Shown: positions 17,824 through 26,331, counted from the first letter of the stretch. The stretch is DNA of 46,333 nucleotides from a virus (IMGVR_UViG_3300028422_001974:1-46333), one strand, 5' to 3'. Numbers and translations: made by a program. Notes: generated by a model from the letters alone, not told the origin.

Positions 17824-17850
17824 TGTCACGTATACGTGACTTTTTTTATT
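17824..17850 (+). terminator. Perfect palindrome with T7 tract on plus strand
   Basis: A perfect 16-base palindrome, GTCACGTATACGTGAC, followed on the plus strand by seven T residues. This is an intrinsic terminator for plus-strand transcription inside a minus-strand operon. A perfect -35 box (TTGACA, 17702-17707) lies 120 bases upstream on the plus strand with only a weak -10. On the minus strand, A residues precede it, so it may act in both directions. Confidence 0.5.
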
Positions 17851-17864
17851 TTGAGGGATATATT

Positions 17865-18083
17865 TCAACTCTTTTTCTTTAACCAGTTCGGGTCTATTTT
17901 TTCTATCATCGGCACACTCAAGCCGCAATTTCTACAGACCGCGTACCTTCTTTGACCGCCGGGAATATTTTTCGGGCCTGCCGGTTTTCGAAAATCACAA
18001 CAGCCGCAGTCGGGGCAGCTGTGCCCAAAGCCGTTAAGCTCGGCCTGTTTTTTCTCAAGGCTGATTTTCTTTTGTGTTGGCAT
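17865..18083 (-). CDS. Small zinc-ribbon protein after terminase
   Basis: 72 residues with CPDCGCC and VCRNCG pairs, a zinc ribbon, plus a basic start and end. The ATG lies four bases after the terminase stop, and a GGGGAG ribosome site lies inside the terminase end. Similar small zinc-binding proteins accompany terminases in many phages; the role is unknown. A longer ORF in another frame over its 3' half looks like a shadow. Confidence 0.65.
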   Translation of the reverse strand: MPTQKKISLEKKQAELNGFGHSCPDCGCCDFRKPAGPKNIPGGQRRYAVCRNCGLSVPMIEKIDPNWLKKKS

Positions 18084-18087
18084 CTTT

Positions 18088-20436
18088 CTAAACTCCCCCT
18101 CTCTTCATTTTCTGTTTTTCCTTCAGGCTGACTTTCTTGACCTTCCTCTTCTGAGGCTTGGCCGTCTCCTCGCCCTTGCGGCACTCAAGAAGCGAGCCGA
18201 TCACGCAGCAGTATGCACCCACGTCCAGCCAGTGGTTGTCGCCCCCTTTCTTGACCGGTTTCCAGACCCAGCCCTCTCTGCCCTTACTTGAAGTGATGTA
18301 CGTCGCCTGCTCTCCCAGAAGATGAGTAATCAGCAGGTTATGCTCGGAGCGGTCGCCCTTAAAAATAGTAAACGCCCCCTTGTCACCTTTGGCGGTGAGG
18401 AGGCGTTCCCGAAAGAAGGTCTTGGCGTAATTGGCTTCGTAGGTTACAAGCCGGAGCTTGGGGTAGTCCTCAATCGGCTTTGACTTATATCCGGTACCGT
18501 TAAGCCGTTTTTGTATCCGGCTGGTTCTGGCTTCTTTCTTCTCAAAGAATCCGACTGCGCCCTGATAAGTGTCATACGCTCCGGCAAGCGGCACACGCAC
18601 CCGTGGGTCGTCGGCGCAGAATTCATAGATAAGGCGGGTCTGGTAGTTTGAGTCGTAGCCGATTCGCTCGATCTGTTTCTGCGAGCCGTCTTCAACTTCA
18701 AAGAGCCGCTCAGTCAGATATTCAGTCAGCTCCTGCAGACCCTTGCGGAGTGCTCCCTCTTTACCCATGCCACGGTATTTCATTTTCAGGGTTATCCGCC
18801 CCTGCCCGCGCCCCTGCGTGAAGTTTAGGCGGTTCTGTTTTGGCCACGCGCCGTAATCAAGGAGATGTCCGCGGAAATCTTCACGGCGCAGGGCGTAGAC
18901 CTGCCAGAATAACATATCGTCGTGGATGTCGATACCGGCAACAATCAGGTCTGCCCACGGCGGAACCTTGCCCCGCGGCAGTCGCTCCTCGACCTGATCC
19001 ATTATTTTCTGAGCGGTCAAGGCTTCGTCGCTGGTCTCCCCGGAATCCGGCGTATTCTGGCACTCGGTCATAAAGACCTTTTCGCCGTAGCGGGTATAGA
19101 AATTCATGGCGTGTTGAATTGCCGATAACTCGCAGTATTTATCGGAGCGTTTATAGCACTCCGTCCACGCAGGCTCGGCGCCTCTGTCCATCTCGTCACG
19201 GTTTTCCAGATAAAACTCGGCGGCTTCACGTTTGGCGCGTTGCTGATCCTGGCGGCTACTCTCGCGGTAATTTCTCTGGATTCGGCCGTACTCCTCCCAC
19301 AAGTCCATCCTCTCGGGCATGGCCTTGAGCATTTTAACCTTGCGCCCGACCCATTCGGGGTGTTCGTTATGGTCAAAGAGCTGGTCGATCAGGTCGTCGC
19401 TTTCGATGATGGTGGCGGGAACAATCAGCGAGAGTTCGTCGTTGTGGCCACCGGACATCAGAATGTCACGCATGATAATATCAAGACGCTTGGCGACCTG
19501 ATCGGGATTCTGGGCGCTCTCCTTGGTTTGTGGATCGTCGACTATTCCGACTCTGGGGCGCAATGACCGGCCGTCGGCGGTGACAAAGTTCAGGCCGCGG
19601 ATTTCTCCTTCCAGTGAGAGGGCGACCACAACCGAGCCGGAAGCGGCGTATCCCTCGATACAGGCAAGCTGGATAACGTCTTTTTCAAAATTGACGTGGG
19701 TGTGCTCGTGCCGTCCGTCGGGGGTCTCGTAGAGCTGTCCCTGCGAGCGGCGGTTTGACCCTTCAAGCGAGACGATCGGGTAGCAGGCTTCGGGGAAGTC
19801 TTCAAGCAGGAGGGCGTTTTTCCAGAGCGCAATACGGACAAACTGCAGAGAGCGTTCTGCGGAATCCTTGGTTGAGCAGATAATTGGTACGACCTCGGCG
19901 TGGCCATACAAGAGCATCCAGACCGCGGCGCCGCGGGCGATTGCTGTCTTGCCAAAGCCGCGGTAAACTGCGTAAACAAATAGCCCGCCCTCAAAGACGG
20001 TTAGTTCGATCTGACGGATTAGGTCAAGATGGTCCTGTGAGAACTCCCAGGCAAAGACGTCGGGAAAATAGGTAATCAGAAAGAGCGCCAGGTTATTGCG
20101 GCAGTCTTCGCGGCGTTTGGGGTCGACGACTGCCGGGATCTGGCCGATGGAGCGGCCGTCTTTGGATTTTTCGCGGCTGCGGGCGTTGGCCTGTTCGCGT
20201 TTGGTTTTGTATTCCTTGACGGGGGTTACTGGTTTTGGCTGTGGGACTTTTTGCGCGGCGGCCTGCGGGATCAGCTTGGCGACTAATTTATCAAGCGGGA
20301 ATTTTTCCTGCGGGGTAAAGCCGTGGGAGATCAAGAGGTCACGCAGTTGTGCCGGTGTGCAGACCTCACCGAAGCCCTGTTTATTGAAGGCCGCGGCAAT
20401 CTGCGTGATAAATGGTTGTTTGTTCTGTGCAGCCAT
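18088..20436 (-). CDS. Terminase large subunit
   Basis: 782 residues. The packaging ATPase shows Walker A VYRGFGKTA (about 158-166) and Walker B VGIVDDPQ (about 296-303). The nuclease domain has GIDIHDD (D503) and later acidic residues around YDSNYQ and NHWLDVGAY, as in large terminases. The first 110 residues are an extra helical basic region absent from minimal terminases. The enzyme cuts concatemers and drives DNA into the head through the portal encoded downstream. Confidence 0.9.
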   Translation of the reverse strand: MAAQNKQPFITQIAAAFNKQGFGEVCTPAQLRDLLISHGFTPQEKFPLDKLVAKLIPQAAAQKVPQPKPVTPVKEYKTKREQANARSREKSKDGRSIGQIPAVVDPKRREDCRNNLALFLITYFPDVFAWEFSQDHLDLIRQIELTVFEGGLFVYAVYRGFGKTAIARGAAVWMLLYGHAEVVPIICSTKDSAERSLQFVRIALWKNALLLEDFPEACYPIVSLEGSNRRSQGQLYETPDGRHEHTHVNFEKDVIQLACIEGYAASGSVVVALSLEGEIRGLNFVTADGRSLRPRVGIVDDPQTKESAQNPDQVAKRLDIIMRDILMSGGHNDELSLIVPATIIESDDLIDQLFDHNEHPEWVGRKVKMLKAMPERMDLWEEYGRIQRNYRESSRQDQQRAKREAAEFYLENRDEMDRGAEPAWTECYKRSDKYCELSAIQHAMNFYTRYGEKVFMTECQNTPDSGETSDEALTAQKIMDQVEERLPRGKVPPWADLIVAGIDIHDDMLFWQVYALRREDFRGHLLDYGAWPKQNRLNFTQGRGQGRITLKMKYRGMGKEGALRKGLQELTEYLTERLFEVEDGSQKQIERIGYDSNYQTRLIYEFCADDPRVRVPLAGAYDTYQGAVGFFEKKEARTSRIQKRLNGTGYKSKPIEDYPKLRLVTYEANYAKTFFRERLLTAKGDKGAFTIFKGDRSEHNLLITHLLGEQATYITSSKGREGWVWKPVKKGGDNHWLDVGAYCCVIGSLLECRKGEETAKPQKRKVKKVSLKEKQKMKRGGV

Positions 20437-20468
20437 GGCGCAGTAAGGGCGGCTGCTTCAGGTGACGG

Positions 20469-20660
20469 TCAGTGTTTTTTGAGTATGCGCCCCACCAGCC
20501 ACGCGGCAAGTTCGCCGAGGTCAAATTCGCCGGATGGTGTTAGCGGTGCGCCCGATTCATGTAGACGTGAAAAATCGCCCGCGCTGAGGACAATGCTGAA
20601 CTCCTCGCGGACGGAAATGATGAACTCATCAACTGATCTTGTCAGATTGCCTGAAGACAA
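20469..20660 (-). CDS. Small protein before large terminase, terminase small subunit candidate
   Basis: 63 residues starting at TTG 20660 with GGAG seven bases upstream; a nearby ATG is in another frame that stops at once. The text is acidic and helical, ending LGELAAWLVGRILKKH. It is the first gene of the packaging operon and follows the putative late promoter by about 35 bases. It is shorter than typical small terminase subunits and shows no clear helix-turn-helix, so the role rests on position. Confidence 0.5.
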   Translation of the reverse strand: MSSGNLTRSVDEFIISVREEFSIVLSAGDFSRLHESGAPLTPSGEFDLGELAAWLVGRILKKH

Positions 20661-20692
20661 CCCCGTACTCCATTTTTACTGCGGCATGGTTA

Positions 20693-20721
20693 TTTATACG
20701 AGGAAAGTTGAGTAGTGTAAA
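20693..20721 (-). promoter_or_regulatory. Putative late operon promoter
   Basis: On the minus strand TTTACA (20716-20721) and TATAAA (20693-20698) are 17 bases apart, a near-consensus sigma70-type promoter. It would start about 25-30 bases before the first packaging gene. The element CAACTTTC-TCGTATAAA recurs at 17761-17778, suggesting a shared regulatory site. Confidence 0.6.
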
Positions 20722-20727
20722 GTGTAA

Positions 20728-20746
20728 TCTTATTATTATTATTATT
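20728..20746. repeat. TTA microsatellite
   Basis: About six tandem TTA units directly after the stop of the AT-rich gene ending at 20746. Length could vary by slippage. It lies just upstream of the late promoter. Confidence 0.7.
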
Positions 20747-21240
20747 CATGTAAGATCATCTATGATATCTTGAAGATTTAGGTTTATCTGCTCAATCTGG
20801 CAATTTTCATAACCAATCAGCCTGATTTCTTCTGCTTCCCAAAGGCAGTGTGTTTGAAATTCTGATCCGGCAACCACCTTATACTCTTCGGCAGCAATTT
20901 TTATAACAATACTTGAATCTTGTTCAAGACTGATAGACTCAATTACCCTGTTAATTATAACCGAAGAAAAATTAAAGGAAAAATTATTAGTTTCAGCACC
21001 AGCTATTCTGCACTTATCAAAGTTGGTAATAATATATTTTCTGCTTTGATCAACGGTTAAAGTTTCTGTCTTTCCACTTATTAAACGATTACCATCAATA
21101 GCAATGGCAGGCTGATCTACAGTAATCTCTGCTGTAGTAATCACAAGCTCAGGGCCATTACATGAACAGCCTAGCACTTTTCTGCCGAGGAGAAATAACC
21201 CGAGCATGGAAAAAAAACTGTCTTCTTGATTATCAGGCAT
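20746..21240 (-). CDS. AT-rich unknown protein
   Basis: 164 residues from ATG 21240, which has AAGGTGA six bases upstream; a GTG start nine bases earlier is less likely. After a short hydrophobic start with cysteines (MLGLFLLGRKVLGCSC), the protein looks beta-rich and acidic. The DNA is markedly more AT-rich than the neighbouring terminase and methylase genes. No family recognised. Together with the next gene it looks like an inserted accessory pair. Confidence 0.55.
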   Translation of the reverse strand: MPDNQEDSFFSMLGLFLLGRKVLGCSCNGPELVITTAEITVDQPAIAIDGNRLISGKTETLTVDQSRKYIITNFDKCRIAGAETNNFSFNFSSVIINRVIESISLEQDSSIVIKIAAEEYKVVAGSEFQTHCLWEAEEIRLIGYENCQIEQINLNLQDIIDDLT

Positions 21241-21299
21241 GATTATCACCTTTTTTAAACATTATATTTTATCTCCATCAGAGAATATTTCTATTTATA

Positions 21300-21659
21300 T
21301 TATTTATTATGATCAGGAATAATCAATTTTTTCAAGTGTTCAATATCACCTTCGATATTACCTAAAGGACTGGTTGAAACACGATTGTTCTGAAATTGCA
21401 ACTCAAAACTTCTATGCCCTTTAAGCTCTTGAACAGTATAATTAATAACGGAGTTATTAATTAATACAATACTCAGGCAAACTTCTTTAATATTACCTAT
21501 TTTATTAAAATTGGAAATTGTATACCCACGAACAATATCGTATTCGTCAAGCCAATTAAAAAAATCCGTTGTCAGGTCACAACATGATAATTGCTTAATT
21601 ATATCCGCATACTCCTGTTCATCAATATCACAGGATAAAGAAAACACACTGTCAGCCAT
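21300..21659 (-). CDS. AT-rich unknown acidic protein
   Basis: 119 residues, acidic, with AGGAG six bases before the ATG. It lies 59 bases before the other AT-rich gene and may be co-transcribed with it. It has several cysteines (SCDIDEQEYADIIKQLSCC) and an alternation typical of alpha/beta immunity-like proteins, but no family is recognised. A counter-defence or immunity role is possible but unsupported. Confidence 0.55.
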   Translation of the reverse strand: MADSVFSLSCDIDEQEYADIIKQLSCCDLTTDFFNWLDEYDIVRGYTISNFNKIGNIKEVCLSIVLINNSVINYTVQELKGHRSFELQFQNNRVSTSPLGNIEGDIEHLKKLIIPDHNK

Positions 21660-21734
21660 AAAAAACTCCTGATTTTAAATAATAATCAATATACAATTTA
21701 CACTAACCACATGTAATATCAAAGAAAATAATTC

Positions 21735-23069
21735 TCATTGTTTCATTTCCTGCCAGTCGCAGCCATTGCCGTAGGTGTATTCAGCGTAGCGTTTTCGGAT
21801 TACGTCGCAGTATTTGGGGTCGAGCTCGCAGAGGTAGGCTTTGCGGCCGGTTCGTTCTGCGGCAATTAGCGTGCTGCCTGAGCCGCCGAATATATCAAGG
21901 ACAATGTCGCCGTCGTTGCTGCTGAGCTTGAGCGCTTTTTCAATTAGGCTTACCGGTTTCTGGGTCGGGTGGACGTAATTGTTTGACGCCTCTCTTGAGT
22001 AGTGCCAGAGGTCGTCGCTGGCGCCGCTCTGCTCAATCACGGTGCCGGCGGATTTCTTCTCGAGGAATATCTGTCTTGAGCCCTGCTCGTGTTCGATCTC
22101 GATTACCATGCCGCCGTCTTCTGTCTCGCGTGTCCAGAGTCCGCGGGTGAAGTCGGTATTCTCCCAGAGGTCGCTTTCCTTTCTCTCTCCGTTGAAGACC
22201 AGGCCTTTCTTGCCCTTGCTGCCGTAGAGTATCAGCTCGAATTTCGGGCGGTATTCCTGCGCGCCGAGGCCGAGGGATTCCTTGCACCAGACGATCAGCC
22301 GGTGGTCGAGTCCGATGCGCCGCATCTGCAGGGCGACCAGGGCGTAGGCCGCCTGCCCCATGCAGACATAGTACGCGCCGCCGTCGGTGAGATTTTCGCG
22401 CATGTTGCCGAGGCTGGCCAGAACCAGTCGGGTGAAGTCGGCGTCAGCGAGGGCGTCGTTTTTGATTCCGCCGTGGATCTTTGATTTATAGGCCATGTTA
22501 TATGGCGGGTCGGTGAAACAGACGCGGGCTTTCTCGCCGCCGAGGAGTCTCTTTATGATAGCGGGGTCGGTTGAATCGCCGCAGGTCAGGCGGTGGTTGC
22601 CGAGTTGATAGGTCTCGCCGGGTTTGCTTTGCGGGGCGTCTGGCAGCTCTGGCGCAGCGTCTGGGTCGCGTTTATCTTTCTTCTGGCTGGATTGGTTGAG
22701 ATCGTCGAACCAGTCTGACAAATTTGCCGAATTATCTTTGACCGCCAAGAGCTCCTCTAAGAGAAGATCGGTGTCCCATTCGGCGACCTCGGCGGACTTG
22801 TTATCGATCAGGCGGTAGGCGCGGATCTGCTCGGGCGTCAGGTCGGTCGCCACATGGCAGGGAACTTTTTCTAGCTTGAGCTTGTGCGCGGCTTTCCATC
22901 TGGTATGACCGCAGATTATTTCGTATTCGGGGGTAATAACCAGCGGAACTCTGAAACCGTACTCACGGATGGAATCGGCAACGCCATGCACGGCCGCGTC
23001 ATTCAGGCGGGGATTGTTCGCATACGGGCGCAGGTCGGATATTGGAACGTCGATAGTGGTAAAACTCAT
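21735..23069 (-). CDS. ParB-domain DNA methyltransferase (N4/N6 type)
   Basis: 444 residues. Residues 1-95 are a ParB/Srx-type domain (DLRPYANNPRLN, GFRVPLVI, ICGHTRWKAA). The rest is an amino-methyltransferase with DPPY (187-190) and the AdoMet-binding FGGSGSTLIAAE motif near the C-terminus, with HPTQKP between, which places it in the beta-type order. It would methylate adenine or cytosine amino groups on phage DNA, protecting it or altering expression. The ATG is preceded by AAGGAG at a long spacing. Confidence 0.92.
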   Translation of the reverse strand: MSFTTIDVPISDLRPYANNPRLNDAAVHGVADSIREYGFRVPLVITPEYEIICGHTRWKAAHKLKLEKVPCHVATDLTPEQIRAYRLIDNKSAEVAEWDTDLLLEELLAVKDNSANLSDWFDDLNQSSQKKDKRDPDAAPELPDAPQSKPGETYQLGNHRLTCGDSTDPAIIKRLLGGEKARVCFTDPPYNMAYKSKIHGGIKNDALADADFTRLVLASLGNMRENLTDGGAYYVCMGQAAYALVALQMRRIGLDHRLIVWCKESLGLGAQEYRPKFELILYGSKGKKGLVFNGERKESDLWENTDFTRGLWTRETEDGGMVIEIEHEQGSRQIFLEKKSAGTVIEQSGASDDLWHYSREASNNYVHPTQKPVSLIEKALKLSSNDGDIVLDIFGGSGSTLIAAERTGRKAYLCELDPKYCDVIRKRYAEYTYGNGCDWQEMKQ

Positions 23070-23124
23070 AATACATTAAACTTTCTCCTTTGGCTTGTCG
23101 AAATAAGTAAAAGTAAAAATTTGA

Positions 23125-23198
23125 GATCGTTGCCGTGCGTACCGGTTTTAACCTTTGGCTTGCCGGGGAGTGCGCGAACACTCCGCACGGGAACGATC
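23125..23198. ncRNA. Structured inverted-repeat element
   Basis: Two 15-base arms (23125-23139 and 23184-23198) pair in 14 of 15 positions and enclose a perfect inner hairpin (GGAGTG 23167-23172 with CACTCC 23179-23184) and a second region that can form a small GGTT/AACC stem. The shape suggests a multi-branched RNA or a protein-binding DNA cruciform. It lies in the untranslated region between the internal integrase and the methylase. No known RNA family is recognised. Confidence 0.4.
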
Positions 23199-23399
23199 AT
23201 TTAACACAGAAAAAAAGGCAGGAAAGAAACATAAATAAAACCATCTAGAGTTCTGCGTAGCCCTAGCGCTGGAATTGACCAGCCGGAGAACCTATTTTTA
23301 TCACATATTAAATCCTTATATATCAACAGCTTAACCCTCAAAAACACCCTATCACCTTAAAGTCTATTAGGGAAAGTAACGCCCCACCCCATAACCCTC
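23199..23399. other. Intergenic region downstream of internal integrase
   Basis: No gene is supported on either strand. A GTTCTGCG...CCGGAGAAC imperfect inverted repeat lies near 23249-23291, with an inner CTGG/CCAG pair. As it directly follows a recombinase gene, it could be an attachment or binding site, but no matching partner was found. Confidence 0.3.
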
Positions 23400-24662
23400 T
23401 TACAAATCAAAGAGTTCCGATATATCACTATCCCCCTCAATACCCTCATCTTCCGGATTATCCTCAACACTCCCCTCACCCACTATATCTTGTGTCGATA
23501 CAGAATCCGCATAATCATCATTTTCCATATTCTCAGGAACTTCCACAGGCTCAAGCACCGGCATCAGTTTTTCAAGCTGCTCCCGTCCAGCCAACGCGTC
23601 CGAGCTGAAGCGATGCGAATAATTCTCCTGCGTGGTCACCCGCGAGTGCTGCAAGGTAGCCTGAATGCTACCAAGCCCAATCCCACCCACCTGCTGGAGC
23701 AAGGTCGCCGAAGTATGCCGCGATTTATACACGACAAAATCCTTGACCTGCACCTTCCTACAACAAGCCCGCAAACGCCCGGCAAAGGACTGCGAAGTCC
23801 AGCCCCCCGAAGTCGACCGCCCATTCTGCGACACAAAAACCTTATCCGCCCGCTTGGCCCTGCGCCCACGAAAGCTTTTAAATAACGCCTTGCAGTCAAG
23901 CAAAAGCTGATGCTTCTTTGAGCCATACTCCACAACCACCGACGACTCCACCCCACCCTTGCAGGCCTGCAGATCCACCTTGCCAAAATCCTTCTTAGAT
24001 GGCAACGCCACATCATCCCAAGACAAAGCAAAGAGCTGCGCCGGACGCGCCCCAAAGAGAAAGACCCCACGTACCACCGCCGCTACATGCGGATAACGGC
24101 CATGCAGGCGACGCACAATACGCGAGAACTCAGTCAGAGTCAGAGCCTGCGGCGTATACTGATTGCCCCGAGTCTTACCCTTTGCTTTAAGTTTGAACAG
24201 CTCACAAGGCAGATCAGGCAAAGCCGCCTTCTCCACCAACCGCGCCCAACGCACAAACTGCCGCAGATCCGCCAGATACTTGCGCACCGTATCCACAGAT
24301 AAGGTTGAGTATGAAGTCTCATAACGACGCTTCTTGCCGGACTTGCCAGAAACATGCCGACACCAGTTAGCCATATCATCAGCGAAGATCAACGAAAGCG
24401 GACGCGAACCAAAGTAATTGAGAAACGATTCAAGATTACGCCGCTTGGATTTTTCCGTATCAGCAGTCCAGCCAGAAAGCGAGGACTGATAATTGACAAA
24501 GCGCTCAATATTCTCCTGATTAAGCGATAGCGTCGCCTGCTTGCCATTCTCAAACGCCGCAAGAGCCAGAGCGCCATACTCATTAAAAATATCAAGAAAC
24601 CGCCTGGCCTCAGAATCAGAATTAACAACCTTCGAGAATTCACGACGCACCGTTTTTTTCAT
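23400..24662 (-). CDS. Internal tyrosine recombinase with acidic tail
   Basis: 420 residues. A SAM-like N-terminal domain (about 50-150) is followed by a catalytic domain with R206 (FLFGARPAQL), SRHT (R315, H316), LQHSRVTTQENY (H339, Y348). The lysine hairpin may be in GSKKHQL. The final 45 residues are strongly acidic (EDNPEDEGIEGDSDISELFDL), unusual for this family. It lies in the middle of the prophage between a methylase and the early operon, not at an end. It could be a dimer resolution, inversion or excision enzyme, or the true integrase of a circularly permuted map. Confidence 0.88.
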   Translation of the reverse strand: MKKTVRREFSKVVNSDSEARRFLDIFNEYGALALAAFENGKQATLSLNQENIERFVNYQSSLSGWTADTEKSKRRNLESFLNYFGSRPLSLIFADDMANWCRHVSGKSGKKRRYETSYSTLSVDTVRKYLADLRQFVRWARLVEKAALPDLPCELFKLKAKGKTRGNQYTPQALTLTEFSRIVRRLHGRYPHVAAVVRGVFLFGARPAQLFALSWDDVALPSKKDFGKVDLQACKGGVESSVVVEYGSKKHQLLLDCKALFKSFRGRRAKRADKVFVSQNGRSTSGGWTSQSFAGRLRACCRKVQVKDFVVYKSRHTSATLLQQVGGIGLGSIQATLQHSRVTTQENYSHRFSSDALAGREQLEKLMPVLEPVEVPENMENDDYADSVSTQDIVGEGSVEDNPEDEGIEGDSDISELFDL

Positions 24663-24669
24663 AAATATC

Positions 24670-24876
24670 TCACTTTCTTGGAGGTTTGGGGAGAAATGCC
24701 CAGTGAGTTACTTTTTCAGTCAAATATCTATAGCGTTTAAACTTTAACTCATCACCAAACCATGGCCTGACAGTAATGATTTTTTCACTATAATCGTTTA
24801 TCAAATACACAATATATAACGCTTTATTTTCCGGTAGCCGATCTTTCACGCTATGCCACTCGATTACTGTTTTCAC
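24670..24876 (-). CDS. DUF551-like small protein
   Basis: 68 residues with the family pattern W-SVKDRLPE near the start and VTHWAFLPKPP at the end. These are common in phage early regions; the function is unknown. The GTG start overlaps the stop of the preceding gene (GTGA), so translation is coupled. Confidence 0.75.
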   Translation of the reverse strand: MKTVIEWHSVKDRLPENKALYIVYLINDYSEKIITVRPWFGDELKFKRYRYLTEKVTHWAFLPKPPRK

Positions 24877-25523
24877 GGCTCCATCCTCCTGAACTCATAG
24901 ACCCATACATACGGATTATTCTCTAAGGCGTATTCTGTCTTGCCGTAGATGGAATCCCAAAGGTTTAAAAACTCAACAGTAGCAGGCAATTCAGGGCAGA
25001 CCTCACCATCATATTCAGCATACAGAGCTGGTGTCGCCTGACATCCCTCCTTCAACGCATCATTAGCCGAAATATCTTTAACCCGCTCAACCCGAACGTC
25101 AGTTATTTCAAGCGTGATCCGGCTTGCCCAGCGCGGCATGTGGATTGATGGAGTCCATTTCATTTTTTTAAATGCACCATTTTTTCCATGTATCGGGCGA
25201 TAATCATACTCCATTACATCTGGATTATCTGCGCGATAGACAGTAAAATATCCACTACCTCCCATACAGTCGTTCCGCAACTTACTCCCGAATGTCTCCT
25301 TAACCCAAAGACGATCACCTTTGACTCCATACGGAGACTTAATCTTTCTATTCACATGCCAACAACCAGCGACTTGACTACTCTCTTTCAATACACCGCC
25401 CTCAAAATCATAACGGTAATGTCTCGGATCAATCCCTTTAATCGGTCGGCGGCTATTGGTTTTACGATCATCCAAAAGCCCGAGAACCATTTCACCATTA
25501 AACAGTATTGGTCTTTCTTTCAT
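24873..25523 (-). CDS. ASCH-like phage protein
   Basis: 216 residues. The pattern PILFNGEMVLGLLDDRKTNSRRPI, GDRLWVKETF, TPSIHMPRWASRITLEITDVRVERVKDISANDALKEG and the closing YVWVYEFRR is that of phage/prophage proteins related to ASCH/YqfB RNA-binding-like domains. It probably binds nucleic acid or modifies a nucleotide, but no reaction is known. It overlaps both neighbours by four bases. Confidence 0.7.
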   Translation of the reverse strand: MKERPILFNGEMVLGLLDDRKTNSRRPIKGIDPRHYRYDFEGGVLKESSQVAGCWHVNRKIKSPYGVKGDRLWVKETFGSKLRNDCMGGSGYFTVYRADNPDVMEYDYRPIHGKNGAFKKMKWTPSIHMPRWASRITLEITDVRVERVKDISANDALKEGCQATPALYAEYDGEVCPELPATVEFLNLWDSIYGKTEYALENNPYVWVYEFRRMEP

Positions 25524-26047
25524 TTTTTGTACTCCATCTCAAGCATCCGTAAATATTCCTCTTGATTCTGAAGATCATTCTCAAGATCAGAAACCTGCTC
25601 TTGCAAATAATTTATTCTTTCATTTTGAAATTCGATACAATACTTACAGTTTTCAACTCCACGATCTATAGCTTCCTGCCGTGTCGAGAACCACCCATTA
25701 TCATAAATCATCTCTCCTTCGAGTGTATTGTTAGGCCACTTAACTTCATCAGCCATACTCTCTTTAATTCCACCCTTACCGTCATAAGCATAACATGGTA
25801 TAGGATTTTCTAATTCATTCTCACCATCAACAATCTCGCGCAATTCTCCCCGTTCTTTCAGGTCACGAAGCACATTAAACACGCGATCCCACCCATGTTT
25901 TCCGCTTCCTTCTTTCATGTGAATCTCAAGCGACTTTTTACATATCTTCATAATATCATGAATATATGGGCTTCCAATCGTTACATATTTCTCATCATGA
26001 CTGACATAATTACAATCTGTAAGTTGCTTTAATTTATTAGCATTCAC
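25520..26047 (-). CDS. Unknown early protein with C-terminal coiled coil
   Basis: 175 residues. The first 135 residues carry no recognised domain; two cysteines are close (CKYC). The last 35 residues form a coiled coil (NYLQEQVSDLENDLQNQEEYLRMLEME). Overlaps neighbours at both ends (ATGA patterns), supporting reality in a compact operon. Confidence 0.6.
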   Translation of the reverse strand: MNANKLKQLTDCNYVSHDEKYVTIGSPYIHDIMKICKKSLEIHMKEGSGKHGWDRVFNVLRDLKERGELREIVDGENELENPIPCYAYDGKGGIKESMADEVKWPNNTLEGEMIYDNGWFSTRQEAIDRGVENCKYCIEFQNERINYLQEQVSDLENDLQNQEEYLRMLEMEYKK

Positions 26048-26226
26048 CCTTCCACCCTTTCAAACTTCCGCTCAAACTCCGAGCGTTCACGTACATAAAA
26101 ATTATTATCCTGGTCACAGTAAAGAATCATCTCGCGGCCTTCCGTGGCGTTGGTTGCGTCTGTGATCTTAACATCAGGATTAAGCACACGGTAATCCCGG
26201 CCGTTCTTCTTGTTGCGGTAGGTCAT
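26044..26226 (-). CDS. Small phage protein, early operon
   Basis: 60 residues: YRNKKNGRDYRVLNPDVKITDATN ... MILYCDQDNNFYVRERSEFERKFERV. This resembles a widespread family of short phage proteins with the ending F-VRE-EF-KF; function unknown. The ATG follows the stop of an upstream 34-residue frame without a gap. Confidence 0.65.
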   Translation of the reverse strand: MTYRNKKNGRDYRVLNPDVKITDATNATEGREMILYCDQDNNFYVRERSEFERKFERVEG

Positions 26227-26331
26227 TTATCTATCCCATAAATACAATGCAAGCACCCCAAGGCAAAAGCTGACTTCGTCAATTTGGAGATGCAGGACAT
26301 AAGCAAGCATTAATAAAATCAAGCAGCCCAT
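26227..26331 (-). CDS. 34-residue hydrophobic microprotein
   Basis: A short frame from ATG 26331 with GAGGG six bases upstream. The text (LILLMLAYVLHL ... FCLGVLALYLW) is hydrophobic enough for one or two membrane segments. It fills exactly the gap between two small genes, its TAA touching the next ATG. Reality is supported by spacing and ribosome site, not by family. Confidence 0.45.
   Translation of the reverse strand: MGCLILLMLAYVLHLQIDEVSFCLGVLALYLWDR

Noticed and set aside
17725-17928. A 67-residue minus-strand ORF over the zinc-ribbon gene end
   Set aside because: No ribosome site, poor composition, crosses the palindrome terminator; looks like a shadow.
23086-23165. CCTTTGGCTTG repeated 60 bases apart as an attachment pair
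   Set aside because: Too short and too close to be an att pair; one copy lies inside the structured element.
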